From Granulicella sp. (lineage in GTDB: Bacteria; Acidobacteriota; Terriglobia; Terriglobales; Acidobacteriaceae), in NCBI GenBank assembly GCA_027365345.1, contig DAHXNO010000054.1, positions 1 through 39,280 of the forward strand: a stretch of 39,280 nt of DNA, in the 5' to 3' direction. The notes beneath the pieces are model-generated. The model made no database searches. It had not been told where the DNA came from and saw only the letters and a list, made by a program, of their open reading frames with translations. Positions 8,142 to 16,418 of the stretch are shown one piece after another (position 1 is the stretch's first letter; every line of letters starts with the position of its first letter). The position numbers and the translations under genes were made by a program.

Positions 8142-8914
8142 GTTACACCACCATCCTCGTCGAGGAACAAGGCTGGGTCCGGACCATTCGCTTGAATCGC
8201 CCCGAACGGCGCAACGCCATCACTCCCCAGATGCAAACCGAACTGATCGCCGCGTTGCAAGATGCCGCAGCCAGTCCCTGTCGGGTGCTCGTACTGGAGG
8301 GAGCCGGTGAGGCATTCTGCTCCGGGCTCGATCTCTCTGCCCTGCAAGCGGCCCATGGCAAGAGCGCCGCAGAGCACCGCGAGGATGCCGAGCGGGTCTC
8401 CCGGTTGTTCCGTACCTTGTATGAGCTTCCCAAGGCGACCATCGCCGCCGTTCACGGAGCCGCCTTGGCCGGAGGAACCGGCCTCGCAACCATCTGCGAC
8501 TTTACCCTGGCCACGCCAACCGCCAAGTTTGGCTACACAGAGGTACGGATCGGATTCATCCCAGCCCTCGTATCGGCCTATCTTGCACTGCAAATCGCGG
8601 AGAAACGCGCCCGGGATCTGCTCCTCTCCGGACGCCTATTTGACGCGGTCGAAGGCCATCGTCTCGGCCTGGTCACGGAGGTCGTAGATCCCCACGAACT
8701 CACCGCCCGCGTGCACTCTCTCGCACAGACCCTCAGCCAGAACAGTCCTGCCGGCATCCGCGCCACCAAACAGCTATTGGCCGCGCAGAGCAGAGCCTGG
8801 CTGGATCAAGCCATCGCCTCCGCTCTGGACGCCCACGCAACCATCCGCGAGACCGCAGATTTCAAAGAAGGCATCGCGGCCTTTCTGGAAAAAAGAAAAC
8901 CAGAGTGGTCCTGA
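8138..8914 (+). CDS. Enoyl-CoA hydratase/isomerase family protein (probable methylglutaconyl-CoA hydratase)
   Basis: A 258-residue crotonase-fold protein. It starts with GTG at 8138 inside the HMG-CoA lyase stop (GTGA overlap), with AGGAG at 8126-8130. Oxyanion-hole segments are S-G-L-D-L-S-A-L and G-A-A-L-A-G-G-T-G. The glutamate of F-G-Y-T-E-V-R-I-G-F corresponds to Glu164 of rat crotonase. The other classical glutamate (Glu144) is replaced by Gly in A-G-G-T-G-L-A-T. In this context the role is most simply hydration of methylglutaconyl-CoA to HMG-CoA, the substrate of the gene just upstream. Generic beta-oxidation hydratase is the alternative. It converges on scoB with only 36 nt between stops. 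Confidence 0.85.
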   Translation: MSYTTILVEEQGWVRTIRLNRPERRNAITPQMQTELIAALQDAAASPCRVLVLEGAGEAFCSGLDLSALQAAHGKSAAEHREDAERVSRLFRTLYELPKATIAAVHGAALAGGTGLATICDFTLATPTAKFGYTEVRIGFIPALVSAYLALQIAEKRARDLLLSGRLFDAVEGHRLGLVTEVVDPHELTARVHSLAQTLSQNSPAGIRATKQLLAAQSRAWLDQAIASALDAHATIRETADFKEGIAAFLEKRKPEWS

Positions 8915-8950
8915 GCCTGCAAACCGTAACGCGATCCCTCCCAGCCCTTG

Positions 8951-9577
8951 CTAGAACCTTATCGGCGCGCCACTAGCTTGTTGAACCTGGCCCGCCGTCA
9001 CCTCCGGAGCCAGCTCAACAGCCGCGAACCCATCCACTATCACATCAAAAACCCCCAGATCGGTGATCACCCTCTGCACCACCCCCGCGCCGGTAAGCGG
9101 CAGGCTACAGCTTCGCAGAAGTTTAGGCGCTCCCTGCGAGGTATGCTCCATCAGAACCACCACCCGGCGCACACCAGAAACCAGATCCATCGCTCCGCCC
9201 ATTCCCTTCACTCGCTTCCCCGGAATCATCCAGTTCGCCAGATCACCCTTCTCCGATACCTGCATAGCCCCCAGAATGGCCAAATCGATGTGTCCGCCGC
9301 GGATCATAGCAAAAGATTCGTCGCTGCCAAAGGTCGAAGCACCCGGAAGAAAGGTCACCGTCTGCTTACCGGCGTTGATCAGGTCCGCGTCCACCTCGCT
9401 GGCCGTGGGAAACGGTCCCATACCCAGCAGCCCGTTCTCAGACTGCAACGTCACCGTGATGCCGGCCGGAACATAATTAGCCACCAGCGTAGGCATCCCA
9501 ATGCCCAGATTCACGTAAAACCCGTCGCGGAGCTCCAGCGCCGCGCGGGCAGCCATCTCGTTCCGGTTCCAGGGCAT
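8951..9577 (-). CDS. scoB: 3-oxoacid CoA-transferase subunit B
   Basis: The catalytic subunit of a succinyl-CoA:3-oxoacid (acetoacetate) CoA-transferase, 208 residues. The [11 protein letters not shown] motif supplies the glutamate that forms the CoA thioester (Glu47). Further family blocks are [10 protein letters not shown] near residue 21 and [14 protein letters not shown]. It begins 3 nt after the scoA stop, so the two are co-translated. It is the last gene of the minus-strand tyrosine run and converges on the leucine-type run. An AtoDA-type short-chain acyl-CoA transferase is a close alternative, but the hppD linkage favours acetoacetate. Confidence 0.93.
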   Translation of the reverse strand: MPWNRNEMAARAALELRDGFYVNLGIGMPTLVANYVPAGITVTLQSENGLLGMGPFPTASEVDADLINAGKQTVTFLPGASTFGSDESFAMIRGGHIDLAILGAMQVSEKGDLANWMIPGKRVKGMGGAMDLVSGVRRVVVLMEHTSQGAPKLLRSCSLPLTGAGVVQRVITDLGVFDVIVDGFAAVELAPEVTAGQVQQASGAPIRF

Positions 9578-9580
9578 AGC

Positions 9581-10321
9581 TTAATGGGCCTCGCTGGGGT
9601 TGCCGTCGCGGATCGTCACCTGCTCGATCCGCTTCTCCGGGTTGGGGTTGTGTACCAGACGATGAACAAAGATCCCCGGCGTGTGGATCTGGTCCGGATC
9701 CAACTCCCCGGGCTGCACGATGATCTCAGCCTCGGCAACAGTCATCCTGCCGGAGGTAGCCGCAGCAGGGTTAAAGTTCCGCGCCGTTCGCCGATAAATA
9801 AGATTCCCGGCCGTGTCTGCCTTCCACGCCTTCACCAACGCCAGGTCCGCCACCAGACCCCGCTCCAGGATGTAGGTTTGGCCATCAAACTCCTTGTGCT
9901 CCTTTCCCTCCGCCACAACCGTGCCCACACCCGTGCGGGTGTAAAAGCCAGGAATCCCCGCACCCCCGGCGCGCATCCGTTCCGCCAGCGTACCCTGGGG
10001 GCAGAACTCCACCTCCAGTTCCCCGCAAAGAAACTGGCGCTCGAACTCTGCGTTCTCCCCCACATAGCTGGCGATCATCTTTCTCACCTGGCGAGTGGCC
10101 AGCAACAGCCCAATCCCCCAGTTGTCCACTCCGGCGTTGTTGCTTGCAATCGTCAGACCACGGACCCCGCTCTCCTTCAGCGCCGCCAGCAGCGCCTCCG
10201 GAATGCCACACAATCCAAAACCGCCTACGGCCAACAGCATGCCGTCACGAACAATGCCGGCGAGCGCAGACGCTGCATCCGGATAGAGTTTGCTTCGAGC
10301 AACGGAACTAGAGGTTTCCAC
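9581..10321 (-). CDS. scoA: 3-oxoacid CoA-transferase subunit A
   Basis: A 246-residue subunit with the family signature G-G-F-G-L-C-G-I-P-E near the N-terminus, then T-I-A-S-N-N-A-G, F-Y-T-R-T-G-V-G-T and the P-G-x-x-D-P-D-Q-I-H-T-P-G-I-F-V ending. With ScoB it makes acetoacetyl-CoA from acetoacetate and succinyl-CoA. The start is taken as GTG at 10321, because AGGAAG lies just before it and the first residues then match family length. The longer open frame upstream, up to 10525, is hppD sequence in another frame. This start lies inside the end of hppD, a 14-nt overlap that implies translational coupling. Confidence 0.92.
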   Translation of the reverse strand: METSSSVARSKLYPDAASALAGIVRDGMLLAVGGFGLCGIPEALLAALKESGVRGLTIASNNAGVDNWGIGLLLATRQVRKMIASYVGENAEFERQFLCGELEVEFCPQGTLAERMRAGGAGIPGFYTRTGVGTVVAEGKEHKEFDGQTYILERGLVADLALVKAWKADTAGNLIYRRTARNFNPAAATSGRMTVAEAEIIVQPGELDPDQIHTPGIFVHRLVHNPNPEKRIEQVTIRDGNPSEAH

Positions 10322-11432
10322 GGGCTTCCTGCTCTCGCTCAATCGCCTCAAAAAGTGCTTTGAAATTTCCCTTTCCAAAGCTTCGGCTTCCCTTGCGCTG
10401 GATGATCTCAAAAAACAGCGTCGGCCGATCCTCCACCGGCTTGGTAAAGATCTGCAACATATAGCCCTCGTCGTCACGATCCACCAGGATGCCCAGCCGC
10501 TCCAACTCCTCCAGCGGCTCGTCAATCCGGCCCACCCGTTCCTGCAGCTCCGTGTAGTACCTGTGTGGAACCGTCAGGAACTGCACCCCCTGCCGCTGCA
10601 AACTGGCGACCGTAGAGAGAATGTCATGCGTAGCCAGGGCCAGGTGCTGCACCCCCGGACCATCATAGAACTCCAGATACTCCTCAATCTGCGACTTCCT
10701 CCGCCCCTCCGCCGGCTCATTGATGGGAAACTTCACATAGCCATTGGCATTGGCCATCACCTTGGACATCAGTGCGGAGTACTCGGTGGAGATGTCCTTG
10801 TCGTCAAAGTGCTGGTAGAGCGAAAAGCCCATCACTCTGGAATAAAAGTCCACCCACTCATTCATCGCATTCCAGCCGACGTTACCCACAATGTGGTCGA
10901 TATGCAACAGCCCCACAGGTCTGGCGACTGTGTCCTCCGCAACCGCCTGATAGCCGGGAAAGAAAACCCCCTTGTAGTTCCCGCGCTCAACAAACGTGTG
11001 GATCGTGTCGCCGTAGGCCCTTATGCTGGAGACCACCACGGAGCCCTGCTCATCGCTCAGCGTAGTCGGCTCCTGCACAGAGGCCGCTCCCCGGTCTGTG
11101 GTCTCCCGCCACGCGCCGGCGGCGTCGTCCACCCACAGCGCAATGGCTCTTACGCCGTCGCCATGCCGCAGAACGTGGCGGGCAATCTCTGAATCGGAGC
11201 GCAGCGCCGTGGTCAGAACGAATCGAATCTTCCCTTGCTGCAAAACATAAGAGGCGCGGTCTCGGCGGCCAGTCTCTGGACCGGCATACGCAACCAGCTT
11301 CATCCCAAAAGCGGCGCGATAGAAATAAGCCGACTGGCGTGCGTTGCCAACGTAAAACTCCACATGATCCGTGCCATTCAACGGCAGAAAATCTGTTACT
11401 GTCTCAGCAGCTTGTTGCGCTAATGTGGCCAT
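10308..11432 (-). CDS. hppD: 4-hydroxyphenylpyruvate dioxygenase
   Basis: Converts 4-hydroxyphenylpyruvate to homogentisate with Fe(II) and O2. The 374-residue protein has two vicinal-oxygen-chelate halves. The iron ligands are visible as His180 (L-L-H-I-D-H-I-V), His263 (G-V-Q-H-L-A) and Glu342 (F-F-E-I-I-Q-R). The C-terminal gating segment G-S-R-S-F-G-K-G-N-F-K-A-L-F-E-A-I-E is characteristic of HPPD and separates it from hydroxymandelate synthase. The start at 11432 is chosen because GGAGGAGG lies 9 nt upstream; the 40 extra codons before it have no family similarity. Its end overlaps scoA by 14 nt, and a secreted hydrolase gene lies 136 bp upstream on the same strand. Confidence 0.96.
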   Translation of the reverse strand: MATLAQQAAETVTDFLPLNGTDHVEFYVGNARQSAYFYRAAFGMKLVAYAGPETGRRDRASYVLQQGKIRFVLTTALRSDSEIARHVLRHGDGVRAIALWVDDAAGAWRETTDRGAASVQEPTTLSDEQGSVVVSSIRAYGDTIHTFVERGNYKGVFFPGYQAVAEDTVARPVGLLHIDHIVGNVGWNAMNEWVDFYSRVMGFSLYQHFDDKDISTEYSALMSKVMANANGYVKFPINEPAEGRRKSQIEEYLEFYDGPGVQHLALATHDILSTVASLQRQGVQFLTVPHRYYTELQERVGRIDEPLEELERLGILVDRDDEGYMLQIFTKPVEDRPTLFFEIIQRKGSRSFGKGNFKALFEAIEREQEARGNL

Positions 11433-11568
11433 GCGGCGGAGCCTCCTCCGTTTGCAGCTTGGGCAGCCCTGCTTACGGTGCTCCGGGCGCTTCCCTCCAG
11501 CAGAATGATCCTCGCGTAAGCGGATGTCAAACCGCCGGACTGCCCCCTGCATAAGAACTCGGTTACCT

Positions 11569-12630
11569 TCAATCTCCGGGCGGCTCGTTCGCGAGCACCC
11601 CTATCGTCGCCAGCCACGCATCCACCAGTTGTGGCCATGCTGTAATCGGGAGCTGGGTGCGCCTCAGCCCAAATGCATGCCCACCTTGGGCGTAAATATG
11701 CATCTCGAACGGAACCCCGGCTCTGCGCAGCGCAACGGCATAGGCCATCGAATCGTACGCACTATCCTCATGGTCGTCCTCGGCCTGGAGTAGAAAAGTA
11801 GGCGGCGTCTCTGCGGTGACATGCAGATCGGGGTTAAGCGAGAGATCGGGATCGCCACGGCTGGCCTCGACTCTTGCCGCCAGTCCAGGCGAGGCTCCTT
11901 TGGAAATCAAGCTGGCATCCCACCGGGCGGCTTCCAGCGAGAGATGTCCTGGATAGATCGCAATCGCAAAGTCCGGACGGCAGCTCTCACGATCGGCCGC
12001 ATCTACCAGTGAATACAGCCGGCGCGCAAAGTGATTGCTCAGCGCCGCCACCAGGTGCCCCCCGGCTGAGAAGCCCAACACGCCGATACGATGCGGATCA
12101 ATATCCAACTGCGCGGCATGCAGGCGCACCAGACCCATCGCGCGCTGCGCATCTTCCAACGCCATCGGCGACTCCGGAAACGGTCCCGACTTTGGATAGG
12201 GACCCGTCTTCGGATACAAAGTTTCCCCGGGCACTCGGTACTTCAGCAGAATGCACGTAACGCCCCTCGATGTCAGCCAGTCGCAAACCTCGGTCCCCTC
12301 CAGATCGATCGCCAGAACTGTGTAGCCTCCGCCCGGAAATACCATCACGGCTGCGCCTGTACCCCTCCCGTGGGGCAGATAGATCGTCATCGTCGGCGTC
12401 GAAACATCTTCTACAGACACCCACGGCCGGCCAGCTACCAGCGAGTTCTTCCCCGTCGTAATCGCAACCTCGGGCCCGGCTACGGACTGTGCATCCGGAG
12501 GAACCCCAGGCCATATGGGCGCTTGCTCACGCCCTTCGGATGGCTGCCAGACTTGGGCCTGCGCGAACTGCACCGTAGAGCGGCAAACAACACCTGCGCA
12601 AACCAAAAGGGCGGCAAGACTAACTTTCAT
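11569..12630 (-). CDS. Secreted alpha/beta hydrolase (acetyl-esterase/BD-FAE-like)
   Basis: A 353-residue alpha/beta-hydrolase with a signal peptide (about residues 1-25, ending A-Q-A-Q). The oxyanion loop is F-P-G-G-G-Y near 98-103. The nucleophile is Ser188 in G-F-S-A-G-G. The acid is probably in the Q-A-E-D-D-H segment and the catalytic His in Q-G-G-H-A-F-G near the end. Relatives de-acetylate or de-feruloylate xylan or hydrolyse small esters outside the cytoplasm. The start at 12630 has AGGAAG 6 nt upstream. It lies between fahA and hppD on the same strand, 225 bp after fahA and 136 bp before hppD, so it interrupts the tyrosine genes without an evident catabolic role in that pathway. Confidence 0.82.
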   Translation of the reverse strand: MKVSLAALLVCAGVVCRSTVQFAQAQVWQPSEGREQAPIWPGVPPDAQSVAGPEVAITTGKNSLVAGRPWVSVEDVSTPTMTIYLPHGRGTGAAVMVFPGGGYTVLAIDLEGTEVCDWLTSRGVTCILLKYRVPGETLYPKTGPYPKSGPFPESPMALEDAQRAMGLVRLHAAQLDIDPHRIGVLGFSAGGHLVAALSNHFARRLYSLVDAADRESCRPDFAIAIYPGHLSLEAARWDASLISKGASPGLAARVEASRGDPDLSLNPDLHVTAETPPTFLLQAEDDHEDSAYDSMAYAVALRRAGVPFEMHIYAQGGHAFGLRRTQLPITAWPQLVDAWLATIGVLANEPPGD

Positions 12631-12766
12631 GGAAGGCTTCCTCGTGAATCCTGACCGGATACTGGCGAGTGTAAAACCGGCTCGCACGGGCCACGACCTG
12701 TCACTCCCACTCTCGCTCTCTCAGGAACCGCACTTGTTAACCCTTTGCTCGCCAGACAGCCCGGCC

Positions 12767-12785
12767 TGCGCCCTCAACGGGCGCA
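12767..12785 (-). other. Hairpin in the fahA to hydrolase gap
   Basis: TGCGCCC (12767-12773) pairs perfectly with GGGCGCA (12779-12785) across a 5-nt loop, in the 225-bp gap between the fahA stop and the hydrolase start. There is no T-run on the minus strand after the stem, so termination is not assured. It could be a partial terminator or processing site separating the two parts of the run. Confidence 0.3.
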
Positions 12786-12855
12786 AGCCATGGAGACGCC
12801 CTGAGGAGACCAGCCCGTCCGCCCCAAATCTCCTCACTCCGTCCTCACCACTGCC

Positions 12856-14220
12856 CTACCCGGCGGCGAGAATCCTTCCCCGGCACTCGCCCAGGCAGAC
12901 CCGCGCAAGCCCCTCGCCTTCCGCGTAGCCGTGCAGGCTCACCTCGTCGCCATCCTCCAGAAACCTTCGCCTCTCCCCGCTCGGCAGGCTTACAGGCATC
13001 TCTCCTCCTTGAGTAATCTCCAGCAGACATCCCTGTGCGCCCAACTCCCCTCCGGAGACCGTCCCGCTCGCCAGGATGTCGCCAATCTTCAGGTTGCAGC
13101 CGTTACTCGTGTGATGCGTCAGCATCTGCGCAAAGGACCAATAAAGATCGCGCAGATTCGACCGGCTCAGGCGCACCGGAGCAAGGCCCTGCTCGCGCAT
13201 CCGCGCCGTGGAAAGATATGCCTCCAGGGTAAGGTCGAATCCCGACCGAGCCCCTTCCGGCTCGGCCAGGTAGGCCAGCGGCACAGGGTCAGACGCGCAG
13301 CGCCCTTTGAGCCTCGTCCTGTAAGGAGCAAGAGCCTCCATCGGAACCACCCACGGAGAAACGCTCGTGGCAAAGCTCTTCCCCAGGAACGGACCAAGCG
13401 GATGATACTCCCAGGACTGTATATCCCGAGCCGACCAATCGTTGAGCAGAGAGAGCCCAAAGAGGCGTAGCGAGGCCTCTTCGATGGACACCCGCGTGCC
13501 CAGTGGATTCCCCACACCCACGTAAGCCGCCACCTCCAGCTCGTAATCCAGCCGACCGCTGGCCCCAAACACCGGAGCACCCTCCGCAGCAGCCTTGTAC
13601 TGACCATACGGCCTCCGCACCGGCGTCCCACTCACTACCAGCGAAGAGGCCCGGCCATGGTACCCAATCGGCAGCCAGGGATAGTTTGGCGGCAACGGCC
13701 GATCCGGCCGGAACAGTCGGCCCACATGCGTCGCGTGGTGCATCGAAGCATAAAAGTCCGTGTAGTTCTCCGTGTACACCGGCTTCTGAAACTTCGCCTG
13801 CCTCCTGGGGACCATCAAAGAGGCGACCATGCGCTGCCGGCCTGTATCGCGCCGCAAACTCGGCTCAACCCTCCGCAGCAGATCCATCAGCCTCGCCCGC
13901 AACCCCGCCCATGCGGCCGGTCCACAACCCATCAGCGCGTTCAACCGGGGTGCGCAGCAGGCCGCCTGCACCTCCTCCGGCAGATCCCCCAGCAGCCCAC
14001 TCTGCTGCAGACCATGCAGATCCAGAATGAAGCTCCCAATGCCTACCCCAAGGTGAGCCTGTATCTGTGGCTCCGGCTCGCCTCCGGAGCCATCCGTCGG
14101 AACGTCTTTAGTGGCCGCAGTAAACGCGCAGTACGGCAGCCAATGCAGCGGAAAGCCGTTCCCCGGCTCATTCGCTGTACCAACCCAACTGGTCGCACCG
14201 CTAGCTTGCGGCAAACTCAT
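12856..14220 (-). CDS. fahA: Fumarylacetoacetase
   Basis: Hydrolyses fumarylacetoacetate to fumarate and acetoacetate, the last step of tyrosine degradation. It has 454 residues: an N-terminal SH3-like domain (F-P-L-H-W-L-P-Y, then G-V-G-I-G) and the C-terminal FAH domain. Visible active-site elements are Asp155 and His162 in Y-T-D-F-Y-A-S-M-H-H-A-T, G-Y-H-G-R-A-S-S, the metal-binding D-Y-E-L-E-V and L-L-N-D-W-S-A-R-D-I-Q-S-W-E-Y. It is slightly longer than the mammalian enzyme. It lies 59 bp downstream of hmgA on the same strand. Maleylacetoacetate isomerase, which normally supplies its substrate, is not encoded nearby. Confidence 0.95.
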   Translation of the reverse strand: MSLPQASGATSWVGTANEPGNGFPLHWLPYCAFTAATKDVPTDGSGGEPEPQIQAHLGVGIGSFILDLHGLQQSGLLGDLPEEVQAACCAPRLNALMGCGPAAWAGLRARLMDLLRRVEPSLRRDTGRQRMVASLMVPRRQAKFQKPVYTENYTDFYASMHHATHVGRLFRPDRPLPPNYPWLPIGYHGRASSLVVSGTPVRRPYGQYKAAAEGAPVFGASGRLDYELEVAAYVGVGNPLGTRVSIEEASLRLFGLSLLNDWSARDIQSWEYHPLGPFLGKSFATSVSPWVVPMEALAPYRTRLKGRCASDPVPLAYLAEPEGARSGFDLTLEAYLSTARMREQGLAPVRLSRSNLRDLYWSFAQMLTHHTSNGCNLKIGDILASGTVSGGELGAQGCLLEITQGGEMPVSLPSGERRRFLEDGDEVSLHGYAEGEGLARVCLGECRGRILAAG

Positions 14221-14279
14221 CCCTCCGCATCGAAGACATCCGGCTCAATATCAAGCTCAGCGTCGCGTTCAGCAGCATT

Positions 14280-15596
14280 TCACCGGGTCACCGGCTTGAA
14301 GTGCCTCTCCAACCCCTGCCAACACTCATAGTACTCATGCTGCAAAATCTTCTCCTCCATTGCATAACGAGTCGGACGCACCACCATCCGGGTCTCAAAC
14401 ATAAAGGCCAGCGTATCCGCGATGAATTGCGGAGCCAGCTCCGCATTGCTGGCGCGGTCAAAGGTCGTCGCATCAGGACCGTGGCCAGACATGCAGTTGT
14501 GCAAGCTGGCGCCGCCCGGCAAAAACCCCTCAGCCTTCGCATCGTACTGCCCGTGGATCAAACCCATAAACTCATTCATCATGTTGCGATGGAACCATGG
14601 CGGGCGGAACGTGTGCTCTGCCACCAGCCAGCGTGGCCCAAAGATCGCCAGATCCACATTGGCCGCTCCGCGAACCGCTGAAGGAGCCGTAAGAACCGTA
14701 AAGATCGATGGATCCGGATGGTCAAAGCTCACCGTATTGATCGTCTGGAACCTTGCCATGTCATACATGTACGGAACATAGTTCCCATGCCATGCCACCA
14801 CATCCAGAGGCGAGTGGTCATAGCTGGAAACCCACAGCTTGCCCAGAAACTTTGCAACCACCTCAAACTCGCCCTCAGTGTCGTCATACTCCGCCACCGG
14901 CGTCAAAAAGTCGCGCGGATTCGCCAGCCCATTGGCGCCAATCGGGCCCAGCTCCGGCAGCCGGAAGGGCTGGCCGTAGTTCTCGCATACGTATCCCCGG
15001 GCGTGGTGGTGGTGGTGGATCAACTCCACGCAGAACTTCATCCCCCGCGGAATCACCGCCAGATGCCCCGGATGAACCTCCAGAATCCCGCACTCCGTGC
15101 ATAGCCGCAGCGCTCCCTGCTGTGGCAGGATCAGCATCTCTCCATCGGCGTTGTAGAAGAAGCGGTCCGTCATCGAAGCGTTGGCCGTATACATGTGGAT
15201 CGCCACGCCATCCTGCGTCGCAGGATCTCCGTTCCCGCCCAGCGTAATCAAGCCTTCCACAAAGTCCGTAGGAACCTTCGGAAATGGAAGCGGATCCCAG
15301 CGCATCTGGTTGGGCGGCGTGGGAACCTCATCAAAGGGGCCGCTGCGCAGCAGGGTTGCCTCCGGAAAAGGTTGGTACGGCTCGTGCACCACGGAGGGAC
15401 GGATACGGTACATCCACGTTCGCCGGTTCAGCCCGCGCGGAGCCGCAAACGCGGATCCGCTCACCTGCTCCGTATACAGCCCCAAGGGATGTCGCTGCGG
15501 AGAGTTCTGCCCCACCGGAAGCGCCCCGGGATGGGCCTCGGTTGCAAACTCATTTCCAAAACCAGACTGATAGACAAGGTGAGTCAGATTGGACAT
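14280..15596 (-). CDS. hmgA: Homogentisate 1,2-dioxygenase
   Basis: Opens the ring of homogentisate to maleylacetoacetate with Fe(II) and O2. The protein has 438 residues, standard length. The N-terminus Y-Q-S-G-F-G-N-E-F is the family hallmark. The iron ligands are His336 and Glu342 ([12 protein letters not shown]) and His372 (S-G-H-G-P-D), one residue offset from the human enzyme. An H-H-H-H-A-R-G stretch precedes the Y-V-C-E-N-Y block. The start at 15596 is preceded by AAGGAG with 7 nt spacing. It is the first gene of the minus-strand run; repeated TGAGCCGC elements lie directly upstream. Confidence 0.97.
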   Translation of the reverse strand: MSNLTHLVYQSGFGNEFATEAHPGALPVGQNSPQRHPLGLYTEQVSGSAFAAPRGLNRRTWMYRIRPSVVHEPYQPFPEATLLRSGPFDEVPTPPNQMRWDPLPFPKVPTDFVEGLITLGGNGDPATQDGVAIHMYTANASMTDRFFYNADGEMLILPQQGALRLCTECGILEVHPGHLAVIPRGMKFCVELIHHHHHARGYVCENYGQPFRLPELGPIGANGLANPRDFLTPVAEYDDTEGEFEVVAKFLGKLWVSSYDHSPLDVVAWHGNYVPYMYDMARFQTINTVSFDHPDPSIFTVLTAPSAVRGAANVDLAIFGPRWLVAEHTFRPPWFHRNMMNEFMGLIHGQYDAKAEGFLPGGASLHNCMSGHGPDATTFDRASNAELAPQFIADTLAFMFETRMVVRPTRYAMEEKILQHEYYECWQGLERHFKPVTR

Positions 15597-15616
15597 GCAT
15601 TCACTCCTTCAAGGGT

Positions 15617-15669
15617 GCGGCTCATCCATGTTCTCTGAGCCGCTGCTGGATGTTGAGCCGCTGTTGGAT
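15617..15669 (-). promoter_or_regulatory. Triple TGAGCCGC element before hmgA
   Basis: A 16-bp element TGAGCCGCTGCTGGAT (15636-15651) is repeated at 15654-15669 with one change and an 18-bp period. An inverted copy of its first 8 bases, GCGGCTCA, lies at 15617-15624, forming an 8-bp inverted repeat with an 11-nt spacer. The set lies 21-73 bp upstream of the hmgA start. Tandem sites of this kind suit a regulator of homogentisate catabolism. If transcribed, the inverted pair would instead form a leader hairpin near the ribosome binding site. Confidence 0.45.
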
Positions 15670-16085
15670 GGAATGACCCTTTGTATGCGCCGCCAACCTG
15701 TGGGAGCGAGCGGCGCACGTAGGATTCCTGCCAACGCCAAACCTTCAAGCACCGAAGAGTATCGCACGAAGGGCCAACCTTGCGCCGCATGGGCAAACTT
15801 TTGGCCCTCGGACCTAAGCCCGCTCCACACTCCATCCGCAGCCAGAGCTCCGATGCGCTCTGGGCAGAGGCTCATCTTGAATTCAAAGGAGATGGAACCC
15901 GTTCAAGTTCGGGTCCAACAGCTTGGACCCTCAGCTTCGACCGGTCTTCCTGCCGCCGTGCCTCTCGATCTGCTTCCCCGGCCTCGCGTTCCGCGGCGAA
16001 TCCGCCCATCGATCTCCGTTTTCCACCCCAACGGCTACCCCAGCCAGCCGAACGCTGTTCAGCAACTGCCTGCCTGCAAACCGCG
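15670..16085. other. Gene-free stretch between hmgA and a small membrane protein gene
   Basis: About 416 bp without a convincing gene; the open frames here have no recognisable pattern. A perfect hairpin GGGTCCAA-CAGC-TTGGACCC lies at 15911-15930. It has no T-run on either side, so it may be an operator or a weak factor-dependent stop for the gene at 16086. The hmgA promoter must also lie in or near this stretch, but no clear -35/-10 pair is visible. Confidence 0.4.
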
Positions 16086-16418
16086 TCAGGCGCGCAGAAC
16101 CCACATCAAAGCCGCACCCTCCAGCAGCAGGCACGTCTGCACCCACCCCACCGAGGGTGGCCGTACATCCCGCAACGATCGCTGCGGAAAGCACAGCCGC
16201 ATCACCCCAGAGAGCGTCAACACCGCAAAAAGCGTCCAGTAATAGCGTCCACCCCACCACACGCACGGAATGGTTAGCTCCAGCAGCACCGCTCCCACCA
16301 AACGCACTCCGTTCACCCGGCTGATCCAGCGTTCCGTCCATCGGGGAGAGGACAGATGCCAGAGACCAGACAGTACCAGCGCGAGAACGACGATGGAGAG
16401 ATAGATGGTCTTGTACAT
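16086..16418 (-). CDS. Small four-helix integral membrane protein, unknown function
   Basis: From ATG 16418 the frame encodes 110 residues with four hydrophobic segments: about residues 4-22, 42-60, 62-80 and 91-108. Short basic links (S-P-R-W-T-E-R, F-P-Q-R-S-L-R) separate them. This alternation, with aromatic residues at the segment edges (W-W-G-G-R-Y-Y-W-T), is what a real polytopic membrane protein shows and is not expected of a GC shadow. A longer frame starts at 16511. No good ribosome binding site precedes either start. I do not recognise a family. Confidence 0.55.
   Translation of the reverse strand: MYKTIYLSIVVLALVLSGLWHLSSPRWTERWISRVNGVRLVGAVLLELTIPCVWWGGRYYWTLFAVLTLSGVMRLCFPQRSLRDVRPPSVGWVQTCLLLEGAALMWVLRA

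Noticed and set aside
8948-10363. 471-codon plus-strand open frame opposite scoA and scoB
   Set aside because: Its composition is a typical antisense shadow; both CoA-transferase subunits on the other strand are complete and motif-bearing.
10324-10525. N-terminal extension of the scoA frame upstream of 10321
   Set aside because: It is hppD coding sequence read in another frame; its Trp/Arg/Ser-rich residues do not match CoA-transferases.
15617-15669. Possible CRISPR-like direct repeats before hmgA
   Set aside because: Only two direct copies with a 2-bp gap, no spacers and no cas genes; better read as regulatory sites.
15589-16341. Several overlapping open frames of 130-220 codons in the hmgA upstream region
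   Set aside because: Ser/Pro/Arg-rich products without domains, hydrophobic segments or ribosome binding sites; they overlap one another in different frames.
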